Shown here: piece after piece, positions 9,279-18,548 of the stretch
Numbering within the stretch: position 1 is the first letter of the stretch
Layout: each line of letters starts with the position of its first letter
Origin: Corynebacterium sp. TAE3-ERU12
GTDB taxonomy: Bacteria > Actinomycetota > Actinomycetes > Mycobacteriales > Mycobacteriaceae
Assembly: GCF_019209905.1 (NCBI RefSeq)
Contig: NZ_JAHUTM010000001.1
Coordinates: 248,001 to 312,000, forward strand
Length of the DNA stretch: 64,000 nt
Reading direction: 5' to 3'
Notes under the pieces: model-generated
Database searches by the model: none
Told to the model about the DNA's origin: nothing
Seen by the model: only the letters and a program-made list of their open reading frames with translations
Position numbers and translations under genes: made by a program

Positions 9279-10193
9279 CTAGTCGAATACGACAGTGCGG
9301 TTGCCGTAGACCTGCACGCGGTCTTCCAGGTGCCAACGCAACCCACGGGCGAGTACCTGCTTCTCCGCGTCGCGGCCCTCGCGCTGCATATCGCGCGGGG
9401 TGTCCTTATGCGAGACACGGATGACGTCCTGCTCAATAATGGGTCCGTCGTCGAGATCCTGGGTGGCGTAGTGGCAGGTAGCGCCGATGAGTTTCACACC
9501 ACGCTGATGCGCCTGGTGGTAGGGCCGGGCACCCATAAACGAGGGCAGGAAGCTGTGGTGGATATTGATCGCACGGCCTTCCCACATCTCACACAGGTCC
9601 GGTGGCAGAATCTGCATGAACCGGGCCAGCACCACCGCATCCGGGTTGTGCACATTGACCAGCTTGGCGACCTCATCGAAGGAGGCTCGCTTGCCGACGG
9701 CGTCCTTGGGGAACGGCACGTAATGGAACGGAATATCGTGCGCCTGCGCCAGCGGTTCTAGCACCCGGTGGTTGCCGATGACCGCGGCGACATCCATGGG
9801 GTAATCGTTCTGGTCGACCCGGCCCAGCAGGTCCTGCAGGCAATGGCCTTCCTTCGACACCAGGATGACCGCCTTTTTGCGGACACCGGTGTCAGTGACT
9901 CGCCAGCGCACCGGGGAACCGTCGACGCCAAGTTCTTCCACGATGGGGCGCATCTTCTCGATGAGCTCCTCGCGGGTTAAGTCCAGCTCGTCGGCACGCA
10001 CTGCCTGGCGGGTGAAAAACCAGCCGGACTCCGGGTCGGAGAAGAAGTGCGCTTCGGTAATCCAGGCGCCGATCTCGGCGAGGAAACCGGATAGTTTGGC
10101 CACGATGCCGGTGGAATCGGGACATCCGAGGGTGAGGATGTACTGGCGCTCTTGGGGCGCACGCGCAGGCTGCGCCAACGGCGAATTACTCAT
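9279..10193 (-). CDS. purU: Formyltetrahydrofolate deformylase
   Basis: Hydrolyses 10-formyltetrahydrofolate to formate and tetrahydrofolate, balancing the one-carbon pool. The N-terminal ACT domain (ILTLGCPDSTGIVAKLSGFL) is followed by a formyltransferase-fold catalytic domain with INIHHSFLPSFMGARPY and the Asp-containing DLDDGPIIEQD, matching the family's His/Asp active site. The 304-residue length is usual. On the minus strand, TAGACT sits seven bases before the ATG, predicting a leaderless mRNA. Confidence 0.95.
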   Translation of the reverse strand: MSNSPLAQPARAPQERQYILTLGCPDSTGIVAKLSGFLAEIGAWITEAHFFSDPESGWFFTRQAVRADELDLTREELIEKMRPIVEELGVDGSPVRWRVTDTGVRKKAVILVSKEGHCLQDLLGRVDQNDYPMDVAAVIGNHRVLEPLAQAHDIPFHYVPFPKDAVGKRASFDEVAKLVNVHNPDAVVLARFMQILPPDLCEMWEGRAINIHHSFLPSFMGARPYHQAHQRGVKLIGATCHYATQDLDDGPIIEQDVIRVSHKDTPRDMQREGRDAEKQVLARGLRWHLEDRVQVYGNRTVVFD

Positions 10194-10200
10194 TCTGCGA

Positions 10201-10206
10201 AGTCTA
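10201..10206 (-). promoter_or_regulatory. Predicted -10 of leaderless purU
   Basis: TAGACT on the minus strand, seven bases before the purU ATG. Confidence 0.5.
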
Positions 10207-10220
10207 GCTGAGCAAGGTAA

Positions 10221-11039
10221 TCACTCGCGGGAGTAGTCGATGGTGCGCAGCGCTGTCACCGCAATATTGGTGCCTTCCAAGTCGACTGCTAAGCCCTCAT
10301 CGGTCACGCGTACTGCGGTGATCTGCAGCAGGTCATCGTTGATAGCAGCGGTCGGTTCGGCGACTGCGGCATCAGCGATGGTGGCGACCACACCGTCGGC
10401 AGACAACCCCCCAATATCGCCGCCACTGACCTCGGCGACAACCTGCCCGTCGCGCACCACCGGGAGAATATCCACTGATGCGGCGCCGCGGGCGAACTCG
10501 GCCACTAACACCCCACGTGCCGGGTCCGGGCGCACTGCGCTCATCCGAGTGACTTCCCCGGTGATGTTGTCCAGGATGGAATCACCCTGCGGGGCGGGCC
10601 GGTTCAGGTTGGCCTCGGCCATGATGAGCTCGGCCGGGATAGTGGCGGTAATGCGCACCCGCTCGGCCACGGACTCTTCCGGGTTGCCGACGCTGACGTT
10701 GTAGAGCGTCGTCGTCGCGGCGGGCACACCCCGCACACTCGGCACCGCCCCGCCAGCAGCGTCGGCATTTTGGATGTCGAGGGTGGAGGGGGAGACCACG
10801 TCGATTTCGTCGATAGTGCCGGTGATGAGGTCGAGCAGCAGCGGGAAGGCGCCGAAGGACGTCTCAGTGTCCTGCTGCACGGTCACGCCCTGCTGTGGTG
10901 GGGCGGTGCGGAACTCCTCATCAACAACGCCGGAGATATGCACACGCAGCGCAATCTCAGCGATGACGAGGACGATGGTGATAGCAAGAACCGACCCCAG
11001 CACAATGGCCGGGGTTCGGGATGAATGTCGTTGAGCCAC
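10221..11039 (-). CDS. LmeA-like phospholipid-binding protein (DUF2993)
   Basis: A 272-residue protein with one N-terminal membrane segment (about residues 11-30) and an extracytoplasmic beta-rich domain of the DUF2993/LmeA type. Mycobacterial LmeA binds phospholipids and is needed for lipomannan elongation. Seen: the FRTAPPQQGVTVQQ region, and the Ser/Thr/Val-rich repeats typical of the fold. The GTG start follows TATAGT by six bases on the minus strand, again suggesting a leaderless message. It lies between purU and a DUF2505 gene in the same direction, each apparently with its own promoter. Confidence 0.75.
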   Translation of the reverse strand: MAQRHSSRTPAIVLGSVLAITIVLVIAEIALRVHISGVVDEEFRTAPPQQGVTVQQDTETSFGAFPLLLDLITGTIDEIDVVSPSTLDIQNADAAGGAVPSVRGVPAATTTLYNVSVGNPEESVAERVRITATIPAELIMAEANLNRPAPQGDSILDNITGEVTRMSAVRPDPARGVLVAEFARGAASVDILPVVRDGQVVAEVSGGDIGGLSADGVVATIADAAVAEPTAAINDDLLQITAVRVTDEGLAVDLEGTNIAVTALRTIDYSRE

Positions 11040-11045
11040 GCGCCC

Positions 11046-11051
11046 ACTATA
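11046..11051 (-). promoter_or_regulatory. Predicted -10 of the LmeA-like gene
   Basis: TATAGT on the minus strand, six bases before the GTG start at 11039. Confidence 0.5.
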
Positions 11052-11066
11052 GGTGCGTGCGGCGAC

Positions 11067-11558
11067 CTAGGACTGTTTTGCGACGTAGTCGTTGAGGTTG
11101 TCGACCTCGCGGGCGAAGATCTGCTTCATGGCCTCGGCGACCTTAGGAGCGATCATGCCGCCCATCATCGGGATGTTGACGTTGATATCAACGCTGGTGG
11201 CCAGGGAGTCGGAGGACAGGGTGCGGGTGCCGCTGAAGCTGACCGGGAAACCGTCGACATCACCGGAGAGGGTGGAGGAGGCGGAGTCATCGTTCAGGGC
11301 GGTCCAGGTCTCGCGACGGGTGACCGTCAGGTTGGCGGGGACCATGCCGCGCAGCTGCTCGGGCAGCATATCGGTCGGCATCTGCTGCTTCAGTTCGACC
11401 TCGACGCCATCGCCGGAATCGTTGAAGACAGTCACTTCGCCGTTCTCGCCGGGCATTGCGTCGACGAGCTGGGTCCAGTATTCATTCGTGGCCAGAGCGG
11501 CGTAAACTTTTTCCGCAGGATGGTTGATCGGGGACTGGGTATCGGTATGTGTAGCCAT
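11067..11558 (-). CDS. DUF2505 domain protein (SRPBCC-like fold)
   Basis: A 163-residue soluble protein. The N-terminal HPAEKVYAALATNEYW resembles the opening helix of START/SRPBCC hydrophobic-ligand domains, and DUF2505 is an actinobacterial family placed in that superfamily. No catalytic residues can be named, and its ligand is unknown. It is divergent from murB, with 63 bases between the two starts. TAGTAT lies seven bases before its ATG on the minus strand. Confidence 0.8.
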   Translation of the reverse strand: MATHTDTQSPINHPAEKVYAALATNEYWTQLVDAMPGENGEVTVFNDSGDGVEVELKQQMPTDMLPEQLRGMVPANLTVTRRETWTALNDDSASSTLSGDVDGFPVSFSGTRTLSSDSLATSVDINVNIPMMGGMIAPKVAEAMKQIFAREVDNLNDYVAKQS

Positions 11559-11565
11559 GCCCGGA

Positions 11566-11571
11566 ATACTA
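11566..11571 (-). promoter_or_regulatory. Predicted -10 of the DUF2505 gene
   Basis: TAGTAT on the minus strand, seven bases before the ATG at 11558. Confidence 0.5.
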
Positions 11572-11621
11572 ACGCAGAGGAAGTAGTTATTTCACTCAAA
11601 AATACTAAACAGTCTGCTGGG

Positions 11622-12713
11622 ATGTGCGAAACCACCTTCGCAGATCTCACCACCCTGCGCCTAGGCGGCGCCCCAACTGCGGTTCTGCGCTGCCCGACGG
11701 TCGAATCCATCGTCGATAATGTGCGCAGCCTCGATGCCCAAAAAACCCCGCTGCTCATCGTCGGTGGCGGATCGAACCTGGTTGTCGGCGATGAACTCGA
11801 CGATCTGGTCGCAGTTGTTATCGAAGCCGATGAGGTCACAATCTCCCGCGATGGCGATGATGTTGTTGTCTTCGCTGAAGCCGGTGCGGTCTGGGACGAC
11901 GTCGTCAAGGCCGCTGTTGCAGCAGGTGCTGGCGGCATGGAGTGCCTGTCGGGTATTCCCGGTTCCGCCGGGGCCACCCCGGTTCAAAATGTCGGCGCCT
12001 ATGGCGTCGAAGTCGCCCAGATCCTGGACTCCGTGCAGCTATTCGACCGCACGACCGGCAAGGTCGAGTGGGTCACCCCCGACGCCCTGGACTTGGCCTA
12101 CCGCTACTCCAACCTCAAATTCACCAACCGTGCGGTGGTGCTGGCGGTGCGGTACCGCTTGCGTGCCGACGGCCTGAGCGCCCCACTGCGCTATGGCGAA
12201 TTGGCTCGCCGACTTGGCGTGAGCCCAACAGAAGCCCAGGCCGGTGAGGTACGCCGCCCGGCTGCGCGGGTGCGTGAAGAGGTGCTGGCGCTGCGCCGCG
12301 GCAAGGGCATGGTGCTCGACGCTGAGGACCATGACACCTGGTCGGCGGGTTCTTTTTTCACCAACCCCATCATTGATGAGGCCGAACTGGCGGATGTGCA
12401 TACCCGTGTGGTGCATCACTGTGGAGACGATGAAGCCGACAGCATGCCCGTGCACCCGGCGGGGCCGGGGCGGGTCAAACTGTCGGCTGCGTGGCTCATT
12501 GAACGAGCCGGCTTCACCAAGGGCTACCCGGGGCAGGGAGCCCCGGTGCGGCTGTCGACTAAGCACACTCTGGCGCTGACCAACCGTGGCTGTGGGGCGA
12601 CCACAGCAGACCTGGTGGCACTCGCCCGCGAGGTCCGCGGGGGAGTGGCCAGTGTCTTCGGTGTGCGCCTCGTCCCCGAACCCGTGTGGGTCGGGGTCGA
12701 CATCGACGCCTAG
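11622..12713 (+). CDS. murB: UDP-N-acetylenolpyruvoylglucosamine reductase
   Basis: NADPH-dependent flavoenzyme making UDP-N-acetylmuramate, the second committed step of peptidoglycan synthesis in the cytoplasm. FAD-binding motifs TTLRLGG and LLIVGGGSNLVV, the GIPGSAGATPVQNVGAYG loop and AGSFFTNP with the catalytic Ser are all present. The ATG at 11622 gives 363 residues and places TTLRLGG near residue 9. A longer in-frame start at 11547 would overlap the divergent DUF2505 gene and is rejected. No strong Shine-Dalgarno is seen. It converges with fadD, leaving nine bases between the stops. Confidence 0.95.
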   Translation: MCETTFADLTTLRLGGAPTAVLRCPTVESIVDNVRSLDAQKTPLLIVGGGSNLVVGDELDDLVAVVIEADEVTISRDGDDVVVFAEAGAVWDDVVKAAVAAGAGGMECLSGIPGSAGATPVQNVGAYGVEVAQILDSVQLFDRTTGKVEWVTPDALDLAYRYSNLKFTNRAVVLAVRYRLRADGLSAPLRYGELARRLGVSPTEAQAGEVRRPAARVREEVLALRRGKGMVLDAEDHDTWSAGSFFTNPIIDEAELADVHTRVVHHCGDDEADSMPVHPAGPGRVKLSAAWLIERAGFTKGYPGQGAPVRLSTKHTLALTNRGCGATTADLVALAREVRGGVASVFGVRLVPEPVWVGVDIDA

Positions 12714-12722
12714 GGCAGGGGG

Positions 12723-14459
12723 CTAGCGCACCAAGTCGTCGACGGACTTGTTCTTATTCTCGAGGCGCTTGAGCAGCACGTCTTTGACGTCGCGCCGGCG
12801 CACCTTGCCCATCTGGTCGCGCGGCAGCTCATCGAGGTGGAAGAAAGCGCGCGGCACCTTATAGCGGGTCAGGTTCTTCCGGCAGTGCTCGCGGTAGTCT
12901 TCGGTATCCAGCCGGGCGCCGCCGTCGAGAGTGATGGCCGCACAGACCAGCTCCGAACCGTCGGACTTCTCCAGGCCGACCACGGCGGCATCGAGGATAT
13001 CGTCGTGATCGGTCAAGACCTCTTCGACCTCAGCCGGGTAGACGTTGAAACCGCCGGTGATGATGATTTCCTTCAGGCGGGACACCAGGCGAATCCAGCC
13101 GTCGCTTTCCATCACACCAATATCGCCGGTGCGGTAGAACCCGTCGTCAGTGAAGGACTTCTTCGTCTCATCGGGCCGGTTGAGGTAGCCGTTGAATACC
13201 TGCGGGCCGCGCACCACCAGCTCGCCTTCCGTATCGAAGCCCAGATCCTTATTCGGATCGTCGGGGTCGACAATTTTGACTTCGGTGTCCGGGAAGGGGA
13301 TACCCACATAGCCCGGGCGGCGCGAACCGTCCATGGGGTTGCCGACCACAATCGGGGAAGTCTCAGTCAGGCCGTAGCCTTCCACCAGCTTGCCGCCGGT
13401 GAGTTTCTCCCACTTCTCAACAGTGCGCACCGGCAGCGAGGAAGCACCGCAGAAAGCGAAGCGGATGCCCTTCAAACTGTCCTTCCGCGCCTCGGCTTCC
13501 TCAATGATCTTCTCGTATAGCGTCGGTACGCCCGGGACCCAGGTGGGCCGGTTGTGCTTGAGCACCTTCATGATGAGGTCCATTTCCGGGGCGGGCACCA
13601 TGACCAGCTCGGCGCCGACGAAGACGGACACGTTGGTGACAATGGTCAGGCCATAAGCGTGGAACATCGGCAGCGCAGCCAGGGCGACCTCGCGTCGCTC
13701 ACCCAGCTTCGGCACCCAGGCCTTGCCCTGCATCAGGTTGGCGACCAGGTTGCGGTGGGTGAGTTCCACACCCTTCGGTTCCCCCGTGGTGCCCGAGGTG
13801 TACATGATCACAGCCGGGTCGTCGGCGCTAATGGGGCGCGGCGGAGTCGGCATCTGCGGGGCGTCGGACGGCGCTAACACCCCACCGAACAGGTCGGGGC
13901 GGGTACGTGTATCTGGAGTGCCGAGCTTTTCGCGGGTCTCTTTCAGCTTGCCGATGGGCAGGCGCAGTGCCATGCGCAGCTTCCACGGCATGTCATCGAT
14001 GATATTGACCGGGATGACGGTCTCCAGCGGAGTTTTTTCCACCAGCTCGTCGAGCACCGGAGTGATCTTGTCCCAGCAGATAGCGATGGTTGCGGCGTGG
14101 TCCTGGAATGGGCCCTGCAACTCATGTGCGGTGTAGAGGGGGTTGTGCTCTACGACGGTGGCGCCAAGGCTGAGCACCGCGAAGTAGGCAACGACGTGCT
14201 GTGGGCAATTCGGCATCAGCAGGGCGACGCGGTCACCCTGGCGAACACCGAGTTCGTGGAGTTTGACGGCGGCGCGGCGAACCAAGGCGTCAGCTTCGGC
14301 GTAGGTGCGGCTACGGCCGAAGAACGTGAGCATTGGCCGGTCAGGCCACGTGGTGATGGCGTTGTGGTAGACCTCGGTGAGCGTGGTGTCACCATAATCT
14401 AAGTGCGCGTCTGTCCATTCTGGATAATGCTGCAGCCACACGTGGTCAGACTGGGTCAT
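12723..14459 (-). CDS. Long-chain fatty acid-CoA ligase (FadD type)
   Basis: Adenylate-forming enzyme activating fatty acids to acyl-CoA via acyl-AMP. The ATP-binding motif YTSGTTGEPKGVE, the GYGLTETSP motif, the YRTGDIG motif and the C-terminal catalytic Lys in DQMGKVRRRDV are present. The 578-residue length is typical. The ATG at 14459 is preferred to the upstream in-frame start at 14504 because AGAGGAG lies just before it on the minus strand. Its -10 appears to overlap that of the divergent mshA. Which FadD paralogue it is, and its chain-length preference, cannot be judged. Confidence 0.92.
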   Translation of the reverse strand: MTQSDHVWLQHYPEWTDAHLDYGDTTLTEVYHNAITTWPDRPMLTFFGRSRTYAEADALVRRAAVKLHELGVRQGDRVALLMPNCPQHVVAYFAVLSLGATVVEHNPLYTAHELQGPFQDHAATIAICWDKITPVLDELVEKTPLETVIPVNIIDDMPWKLRMALRLPIGKLKETREKLGTPDTRTRPDLFGGVLAPSDAPQMPTPPRPISADDPAVIMYTSGTTGEPKGVELTHRNLVANLMQGKAWVPKLGERREVALAALPMFHAYGLTIVTNVSVFVGAELVMVPAPEMDLIMKVLKHNRPTWVPGVPTLYEKIIEEAEARKDSLKGIRFAFCGASSLPVRTVEKWEKLTGGKLVEGYGLTETSPIVVGNPMDGSRRPGYVGIPFPDTEVKIVDPDDPNKDLGFDTEGELVVRGPQVFNGYLNRPDETKKSFTDDGFYRTGDIGVMESDGWIRLVSRLKEIIITGGFNVYPAEVEEVLTDHDDILDAAVVGLEKSDGSELVCAAITLDGGARLDTEDYREHCRKNLTRYKVPRAFFHLDELPRDQMGKVRRRDVKDVLLKRLENKNKSVDDLVR

Positions 14460-14506
14460 GAGTTCTCCTCTGTATGTAGAAGTGGCTTTCTGACGCCTTT
14501 TCACCC

Positions 14507-14526
14507 ACCCTACGCGACCGTAGGGT
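14507..14526. promoter_or_regulatory. Overlapping divergent promoters and perfect palindrome between fadD and mshA
   Basis: ACCCTACG (14507-14514), four bases, then CGTAGGGT (14519-14526) form a perfect inverted repeat. Read outward, each arm contains TAGGGT, a plausible -10: one serves mshA to the right and one fadD to the left. It may also be a regulator's operator; see the finding. Confidence 0.5.
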
Positions 14527-14539
14527 AGTCAGCTGGGGA

Positions 14540-15886
14540 ATGGGGGTGCATGCTGGTCACATGGATTCCAACCAGCCCGGCGCCGCCAGCACCCCACTGC
14601 GGATTGCTGCTATTTCGATGCACACCTCACCCCTGGAGCAGCCCGGTACCGGCGATGCCGGCGGCATGAACGTCTATATCCTGCGCAGCAGCCTGGAACT
14701 CGCCCGCCAAGGCCACCAGGTGGATATCTTCACCCGCGCCACCCGCCCCAGCCAGGGCGATATCGTCCAGGTCGCCGAGAACCTGCGGGTCATCAATATC
14801 GTTGCTGGCCCCTACGAGGGCCTCACCAAAGACGAACTACCCACCCAGCTGGCTGCCTTCACCGGAGGCATGTTGGCCTTCATCCGCCGCAATGGCATCC
14901 ACTATGACCTCATCCACTCCCACTACTGGCTTTCTGGCCAGGTGGGCTGGCTACTGCGGGATCTGTGGCAGGTGCCGCTGGTGCACACTGCGCACACCCT
15001 AGGGGCGGTAAAGAATGAACACCGGGCTATTGGGGATAAGCCGGAGCCGGAGTCACGCCGGATCTGTGAGCAACAGATCGCCGATAACGCAGACCGCATG
15101 GTGGTCAACACCGACGAGGAATATAAGAACCTTCTTGGGCATTACGACGCTGACCCAAGCAAAATTGTGGTCATCCCCCCGGGCGTGGATATCGGGCTGT
15201 TTTCGCCTGGTTCAGATCGCGCCACTGAGCGCGCCCGCCGGGAACTGGGCGTCCCGCTGCACTCCCGGGTGGTGTTATTCGTCGGCCGGCTACAGCGCCT
15301 GAAAGGCCCGCAAGTCTTATTGCGCGCCACCGCCGAGTTATTCCGCCGCGACCCCGACCGCAACCTGCGGGTACTTATCTGCGGTGGCCCTTCGGGCACA
15401 GGTGTGCAGCGCCCCGACGAGTTCCTTGAGCTCGCCACTGAGCTGGGGGTGAATGAGCAGGTGCGGTTTATGCCTTCCCGCCCGCCGGAGGAGTTGGTCA
15501 ACCTCTACCGCGCCGCCGATATTGTCGCCGTGCCCAGCCATAACGAGTCTTTTGGGCTGGTGGCGATGGAAGCCCAGGCCTGCGGCACCCCAGTGGTGGC
15601 CGCCAACGTCGGCGGGCTGCCGGTGGCGGTTCGGGAAGGGCAGACCGGGCTGCTTGTCGACGGCCACGACGAGATTGCCTGGGCCGATGCCTTGGAGGAG
15701 TTGCTGGTCGACGACCTTGTTCGGCGTGGCATGTCGCTGGCGGCGCCTAAGCACGCGGCGGATTATTCCTGGGAGGCCACTGCCCAGCGCCTGTATGACG
15801 TCTACGATCAGGTCATCGCGCAGACCAACGCCGCAGTGGGCAAATTGCCGCGGCGCGGCGGTGGCGATATTCCCGGCGAGGGCTAA
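14540..15886 (+). CDS. mshA: D-inositol-3-phosphate glycosyltransferase (mycothiol synthesis)
   Basis: First enzyme of mycothiol synthesis: transfers N-acetylglucosamine from UDP-GlcNAc to inositol 3-phosphate. GT-B fold, family GT4. Seen: the [21 protein letters not shown]-terminal signature, [21 protein letters not shown], and the C-terminal [17 protein letters not shown] nucleotide-sugar motif. Three in-frame ATGs (14540, 14552, 14561) are possible; the first gives 448 residues and lies 13 bases after the TAGGGT element, while the last better matches the length of relatives. It starts the conserved mshA-ybjN-gpmA-senX3-regX3 order also found in mycobacteria. Confidence 0.95.
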   Translation: MGVHAGHMDSNQPGAASTPLRIAAISMHTSPLEQPGTGDAGGMNVYILRSSLELARQGHQVDIFTRATRPSQGDIVQVAENLRVINIVAGPYEGLTKDELPTQLAAFTGGMLAFIRRNGIHYDLIHSHYWLSGQVGWLLRDLWQVPLVHTAHTLGAVKNEHRAIGDKPEPESRRICEQQIADNADRMVVNTDEEYKNLLGHYDADPSKIVVIPPGVDIGLFSPGSDRATERARRELGVPLHSRVVLFVGRLQRLKGPQVLLRATAELFRRDPDRNLRVLICGGPSGTGVQRPDEFLELATELGVNEQVRFMPSRPPEELVNLYRAADIVAVPSHNESFGLVAMEAQACGTPVVAANVGGLPVAVREGQTGLLVDGHDEIAWADALEELLVDDLVRRGMSLAAPKHAADYSWEATAQRLYDVYDQVIAQTNAAVGKLPRRGGGDIPGEG

Positions 15887-15940
15887 CCGCCCCTGGCCAA
15901 CAACCGTGAGCTCACCCATCAGCCTCAGGAGGCGACCACG

Positions 15941-16504
15941 ATGACAAAAACGAATGACGCGCTGACCAATCTCGCCGCCCAGCTGGACCGGATCGATATT
16001 GAGCACACCGTCACCAATGGTGTCGTGGTGCTGGAATTGCGCGGTACCCGCAAGCTGAAAACCACTGTGGCACTCACCCCCGCCCCGGATTCGTTGCGGG
16101 TGGAGGCTTTTGTCTGCCGTAAGCCGGAGGAAAAGCCTGAGGTTGTCCATAAGTGGCTGCTGGAGCGGAATCGTCGTCTATTCGGGGTCAGCTACGCGCT
16201 GGATGCGCGCGGCGATATCTACCTGGTGGGGCAGTTGCCTGCCGAGCTTTCCGACGATGACCTCGACCGGGTGCTCGGCCAGGTGCTGCAAACCGCGGAT
16301 GGGGATTTCAACTCCATTCTGGAACGTGGCTTCATGGAGTCGATCCGGCGTGAGTGGGAATGGCGTAATGACCGGGGTGAACCCACCCGCAACCTGGAGG
16401 CCTTCCGGCACCTTTTGGAAGAGCCGAAGAAGAACTCGGGTGGAACAAATGGGGGTAACGCTGGTGGGGCTGCGCGCGGTGGTGGCGCCCCGGTGCCGAA
16501 GTAG
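15941..16504 (+). CDS. YbjN domain protein
   Basis: A 187-residue soluble protein of the YbjN family, related to type III secretion chaperones in fold and linked to stress tolerance in some bacteria. The C-terminal 25 residues are Gly/Asn/Ala-rich and look disordered. An ideal CAGGAGG Shine-Dalgarno precedes the ATG. It lies between mshA and gpmA, the same position as Rv0488's neighbour in mycobacteria as I recall, so its link to redox or glycolytic regulation is suggested by conserved order only. Confidence 0.82.
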   Translation: MTKTNDALTNLAAQLDRIDIEHTVTNGVVVLELRGTRKLKTTVALTPAPDSLRVEAFVCRKPEEKPEVVHKWLLERNRRLFGVSYALDARGDIYLVGQLPAELSDDDLDRVLGQVLQTADGDFNSILERGFMESIRREWEWRNDRGEPTRNLEAFRHLLEEPKKNSGGTNGGNAGGAARGGGAPVPK

Positions 16505-16551
16505 GCCCAAACCCACAGCGAGCTGGCCAGGTTTTCGGCACAATTGACACT

Positions 16552-17298
16552 ATGAGCACCGGAACCTTGATTCTTGTCCGCCACGGCCAGAGCGAATGGA
16601 ACGCTTCTAACCAGTTCACCGGCTGGGTCGATGTTGACCTCACCGATAAGGGCCGCGCTGAAGCAGTGCGCGCCGGCGAGCTGCTTAATGAGGCTGGTCT
16701 GAAGCCGGAGGTGCTGTACACCTCCCTGCTGCGCCGCGCCATTAACACCGCCAATATGGCCCTCAATGTCGCTGACCGCGGCTGGATCCCGGTCATTCGT
16801 GACTGGCGTCTCAATGAGCGTCACTACGGCGCCCTGCAGGGCCTGAATAAGGCAGAGACCAAGGAGAAGTACGGCGAGGACCAGTTCATGTCCTGGCGTC
16901 GTTCCTACGACACCCCGCCCCCGGAGCTGGAGGACGGCGCTGAGTTCTCGCAGTCCGACGACCCCCGCTACGCCGACCTGGACCAGGTGCCGAAGACGGA
17001 GTGCCTGCTCGACGTCGTTAAGCGCTTCGTGCCCTACTTCGAAGAAGAGATCCTGCCGCGCCTGAAAAACGGTGAGACTGTCATGGTTGCCGCGCACGGC
17101 AATTCGCTGCGCGCACTGGTGAAGCACCTGGACAATATCTCCGACGATGACATCGCCGGCCTGAATATCCCCACTGGTATTCCGCTGGTGTACCGCTTCA
17201 ACGATAAGGGCGAGGTGGAAAACCCCGGCGGTGATTACCTCGACCCTGAGGCCGCTGCCGCTGGTGCCGCCGCTGTTGCCAACCAGGGCAATAAGTAG
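16552..17298 (+). CDS. gpmA: 2,3-bisphosphoglycerate-dependent phosphoglycerate mutase
   Basis: Interconverts 3- and 2-phosphoglycerate in glycolysis. The [10 protein letters not shown] motif places the phospho-accepting His at residue 11; [12 protein letters not shown] loop and the second His in [10 protein letters not shown] are present. The 248-residue length is normal; the last 20 residues are Ala-rich. The weak -10-like CACAAT at 16539-16544 lies seven bases before the ATG and could drive a leaderless message. A hairpin follows before senX3. Confidence 0.96.
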   Translation: MSTGTLILVRHGQSEWNASNQFTGWVDVDLTDKGRAEAVRAGELLNEAGLKPEVLYTSLLRRAINTANMALNVADRGWIPVIRDWRLNERHYGALQGLNKAETKEKYGEDQFMSWRRSYDTPPPELEDGAEFSQSDDPRYADLDQVPKTECLLDVVKRFVPYFEEEILPRLKNGETVMVAAHGNSLRALVKHLDNISDDDIAGLNIPTGIPLVYRFNDKGEVENPGGDYLDPEAAAAGAAAVANQGNK

Positions 17299-17324
17299 CA
17301 ACTGGCACTGCCCACGGTCATCGC

Positions 17325-17367
17325 GCAGCCCCGTCGTTATCTGCTCAACAGGTAACAACGGGGCTGC
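17325..17367 (+). terminator. Hairpin between gpmA and senX3
   Basis: GCAGCCCCGT at 17325-17334 pairs with ACGGGGCTGC at 17358-17367. There is no T-run, so it may end gpmA transcription weakly or act as an attenuator ahead of senX3. Confidence 0.6.
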
Positions 17368-17372
17368 CGCAT

Positions 17373-17378
17373 TAGGGT
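17373..17378 (+). promoter_or_regulatory. Predicted -10 of leaderless senX3
   Basis: TAGGGT seven bases before the GTG at 17386; transcription would start at the start codon. Confidence 0.5.
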
Positions 17379-17385
17379 AGTCGGC

Positions 17386-18534
17386 GTGTTGGAAATAGGT
17401 CTCGCCATCGTCGCAGCAGCCATCGGCGCTGCGGTGACTGCTGGTGTGTACACATTCATCGGCAAAAAGCGGCCCAGTGCTGCAGCAACTGACTCCCTTG
17501 CTCAGCAGCACCGGCAACGGGTCAGCACCATCGGGCAGGTGCTGCACTTATCCGTACAAGGCGCGCCGACAGGCATCGTCGTTGTCGATATTTCCAAGGA
17601 TGTGGTGCTGTCCAACCAGGAGGCGCACACACTGGGTCTGGTCTATGAGCGCACCCTGCATCCGCGCGCTTGGGATGCTGCGCTCAAAGTCTTTGACACC
17701 GGTGAGGAACAATCCATCAACCTGGTCTTGCCGGGTCGCCGGGAGGGCGGCCCGGATACGTATGTGCGCTCCATCGTCGCGCCGCTGAGCACCGCAGATA
17801 AACGGTTTGTGGTCATCTACGGCTATGACGAGTCCGAACTGGTGCGCATGGAATCGGCCCGCCGGGACTTCGTCGCCAATGTGTCCCATGAGCTGAAAAC
17901 CCCCGTCGGTGCTTTATCTCTGCTGGTGGAAGCGCTAGTTGAGGCGAAGGGCGACCCGGATGCGGTGGAGCACTTCGGCGCCTCAATTACCCGGGAGACC
18001 CAGCGGTTATCGACGATGATCACCGAACTGATCTCGTTATCGAAACTCCAGGGCGCGGAGAAGCTGCCCGATATGGAGCTGCTGGAGGTCAGCGATATCG
18101 TCAAAGCTGCGATCAGTCGCACCAAGATGCAGGCCGAGGATGCCGGCACGGAAGTCTCGTGGGATTGCCCCGAGGGCTTGCGGGTGTACGGCGATAAAGC
18201 GCTGCTGGTGACTGCGGTATCGAACCTGGTGTCCAATGCCGTGAATTACTCCCCTGACCGCACCCCGGTGTCGATTAGTTGTATCGAGTCTGATGCCGAC
18301 ACCGTCGCCATCAGGGTCACCGATCGTGGGATCGGTATTTCTCTTGCCGACCAGGAACGCATCTTTGAGCGCTTCTTCCGCGTCGATAAAGCACGGTCGC
18401 GGGCGACCGGCGGCACCGGGCTGGGTTTGGCCATTGTCAAGCATGTCGTCGCAAACCACGACGGGGCCGTTAAGATATGGAGTAGGCCAGGAACGGGCTC
18501 GACCTTCACCATCGAACTTCCTGCGCCGAAATAG
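17386..18534 (+). CDS. senX3: Sensor histidine kinase SenX3
   Basis: Membrane kinase of the phosphate-sensing SenX3-RegX3 pair. One N-terminal hydrophobic segment (about residues 2-26) is followed by a PAS-like region, the dimerisation/phosphoacceptor motif NVSHELKTPVGAL with His168, and a HATPase domain with the N-box SNLVSNAVNYS and the GIGIS, FERFFR and GTGLGLAI boxes. At 382 residues it is slightly shorter than the mycobacterial protein, mainly at the N-terminus. The GTG start has no Shine-Dalgarno but a TAGGGT element seven bases upstream. regX3 follows after 14 bases. Confidence 0.93.
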   Translation: MLEIGLAIVAAAIGAAVTAGVYTFIGKKRPSAAATDSLAQQHRQRVSTIGQVLHLSVQGAPTGIVVVDISKDVVLSNQEAHTLGLVYERTLHPRAWDAALKVFDTGEEQSINLVLPGRREGGPDTYVRSIVAPLSTADKRFVVIYGYDESELVRMESARRDFVANVSHELKTPVGALSLLVEALVEAKGDPDAVEHFGASITRETQRLSTMITELISLSKLQGAEKLPDMELLEVSDIVKAAISRTKMQAEDAGTEVSWDCPEGLRVYGDKALLVTAVSNLVSNAVNYSPDRTPVSISCIESDADTVAIRVTDRGIGISLADQERIFERFFRVDKARSRATGGTGLGLAIVKHVVANHDGAVKIWSRPGTGSTFTIELPAPK

Positions 18535-18548
18535 GAAGGATCTGCTGC

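Noticed and set aside
11547..11621. Longer murB start at 11547
   Set aside because: Would overlap the divergent DUF2505 start and add residues not seen in MurB proteins.
16219..17547. 442-codon minus-strand frame across ybjN, gpmA and senX3
   Set aside because: Spans three clear plus-strand genes and resembles no protein family.
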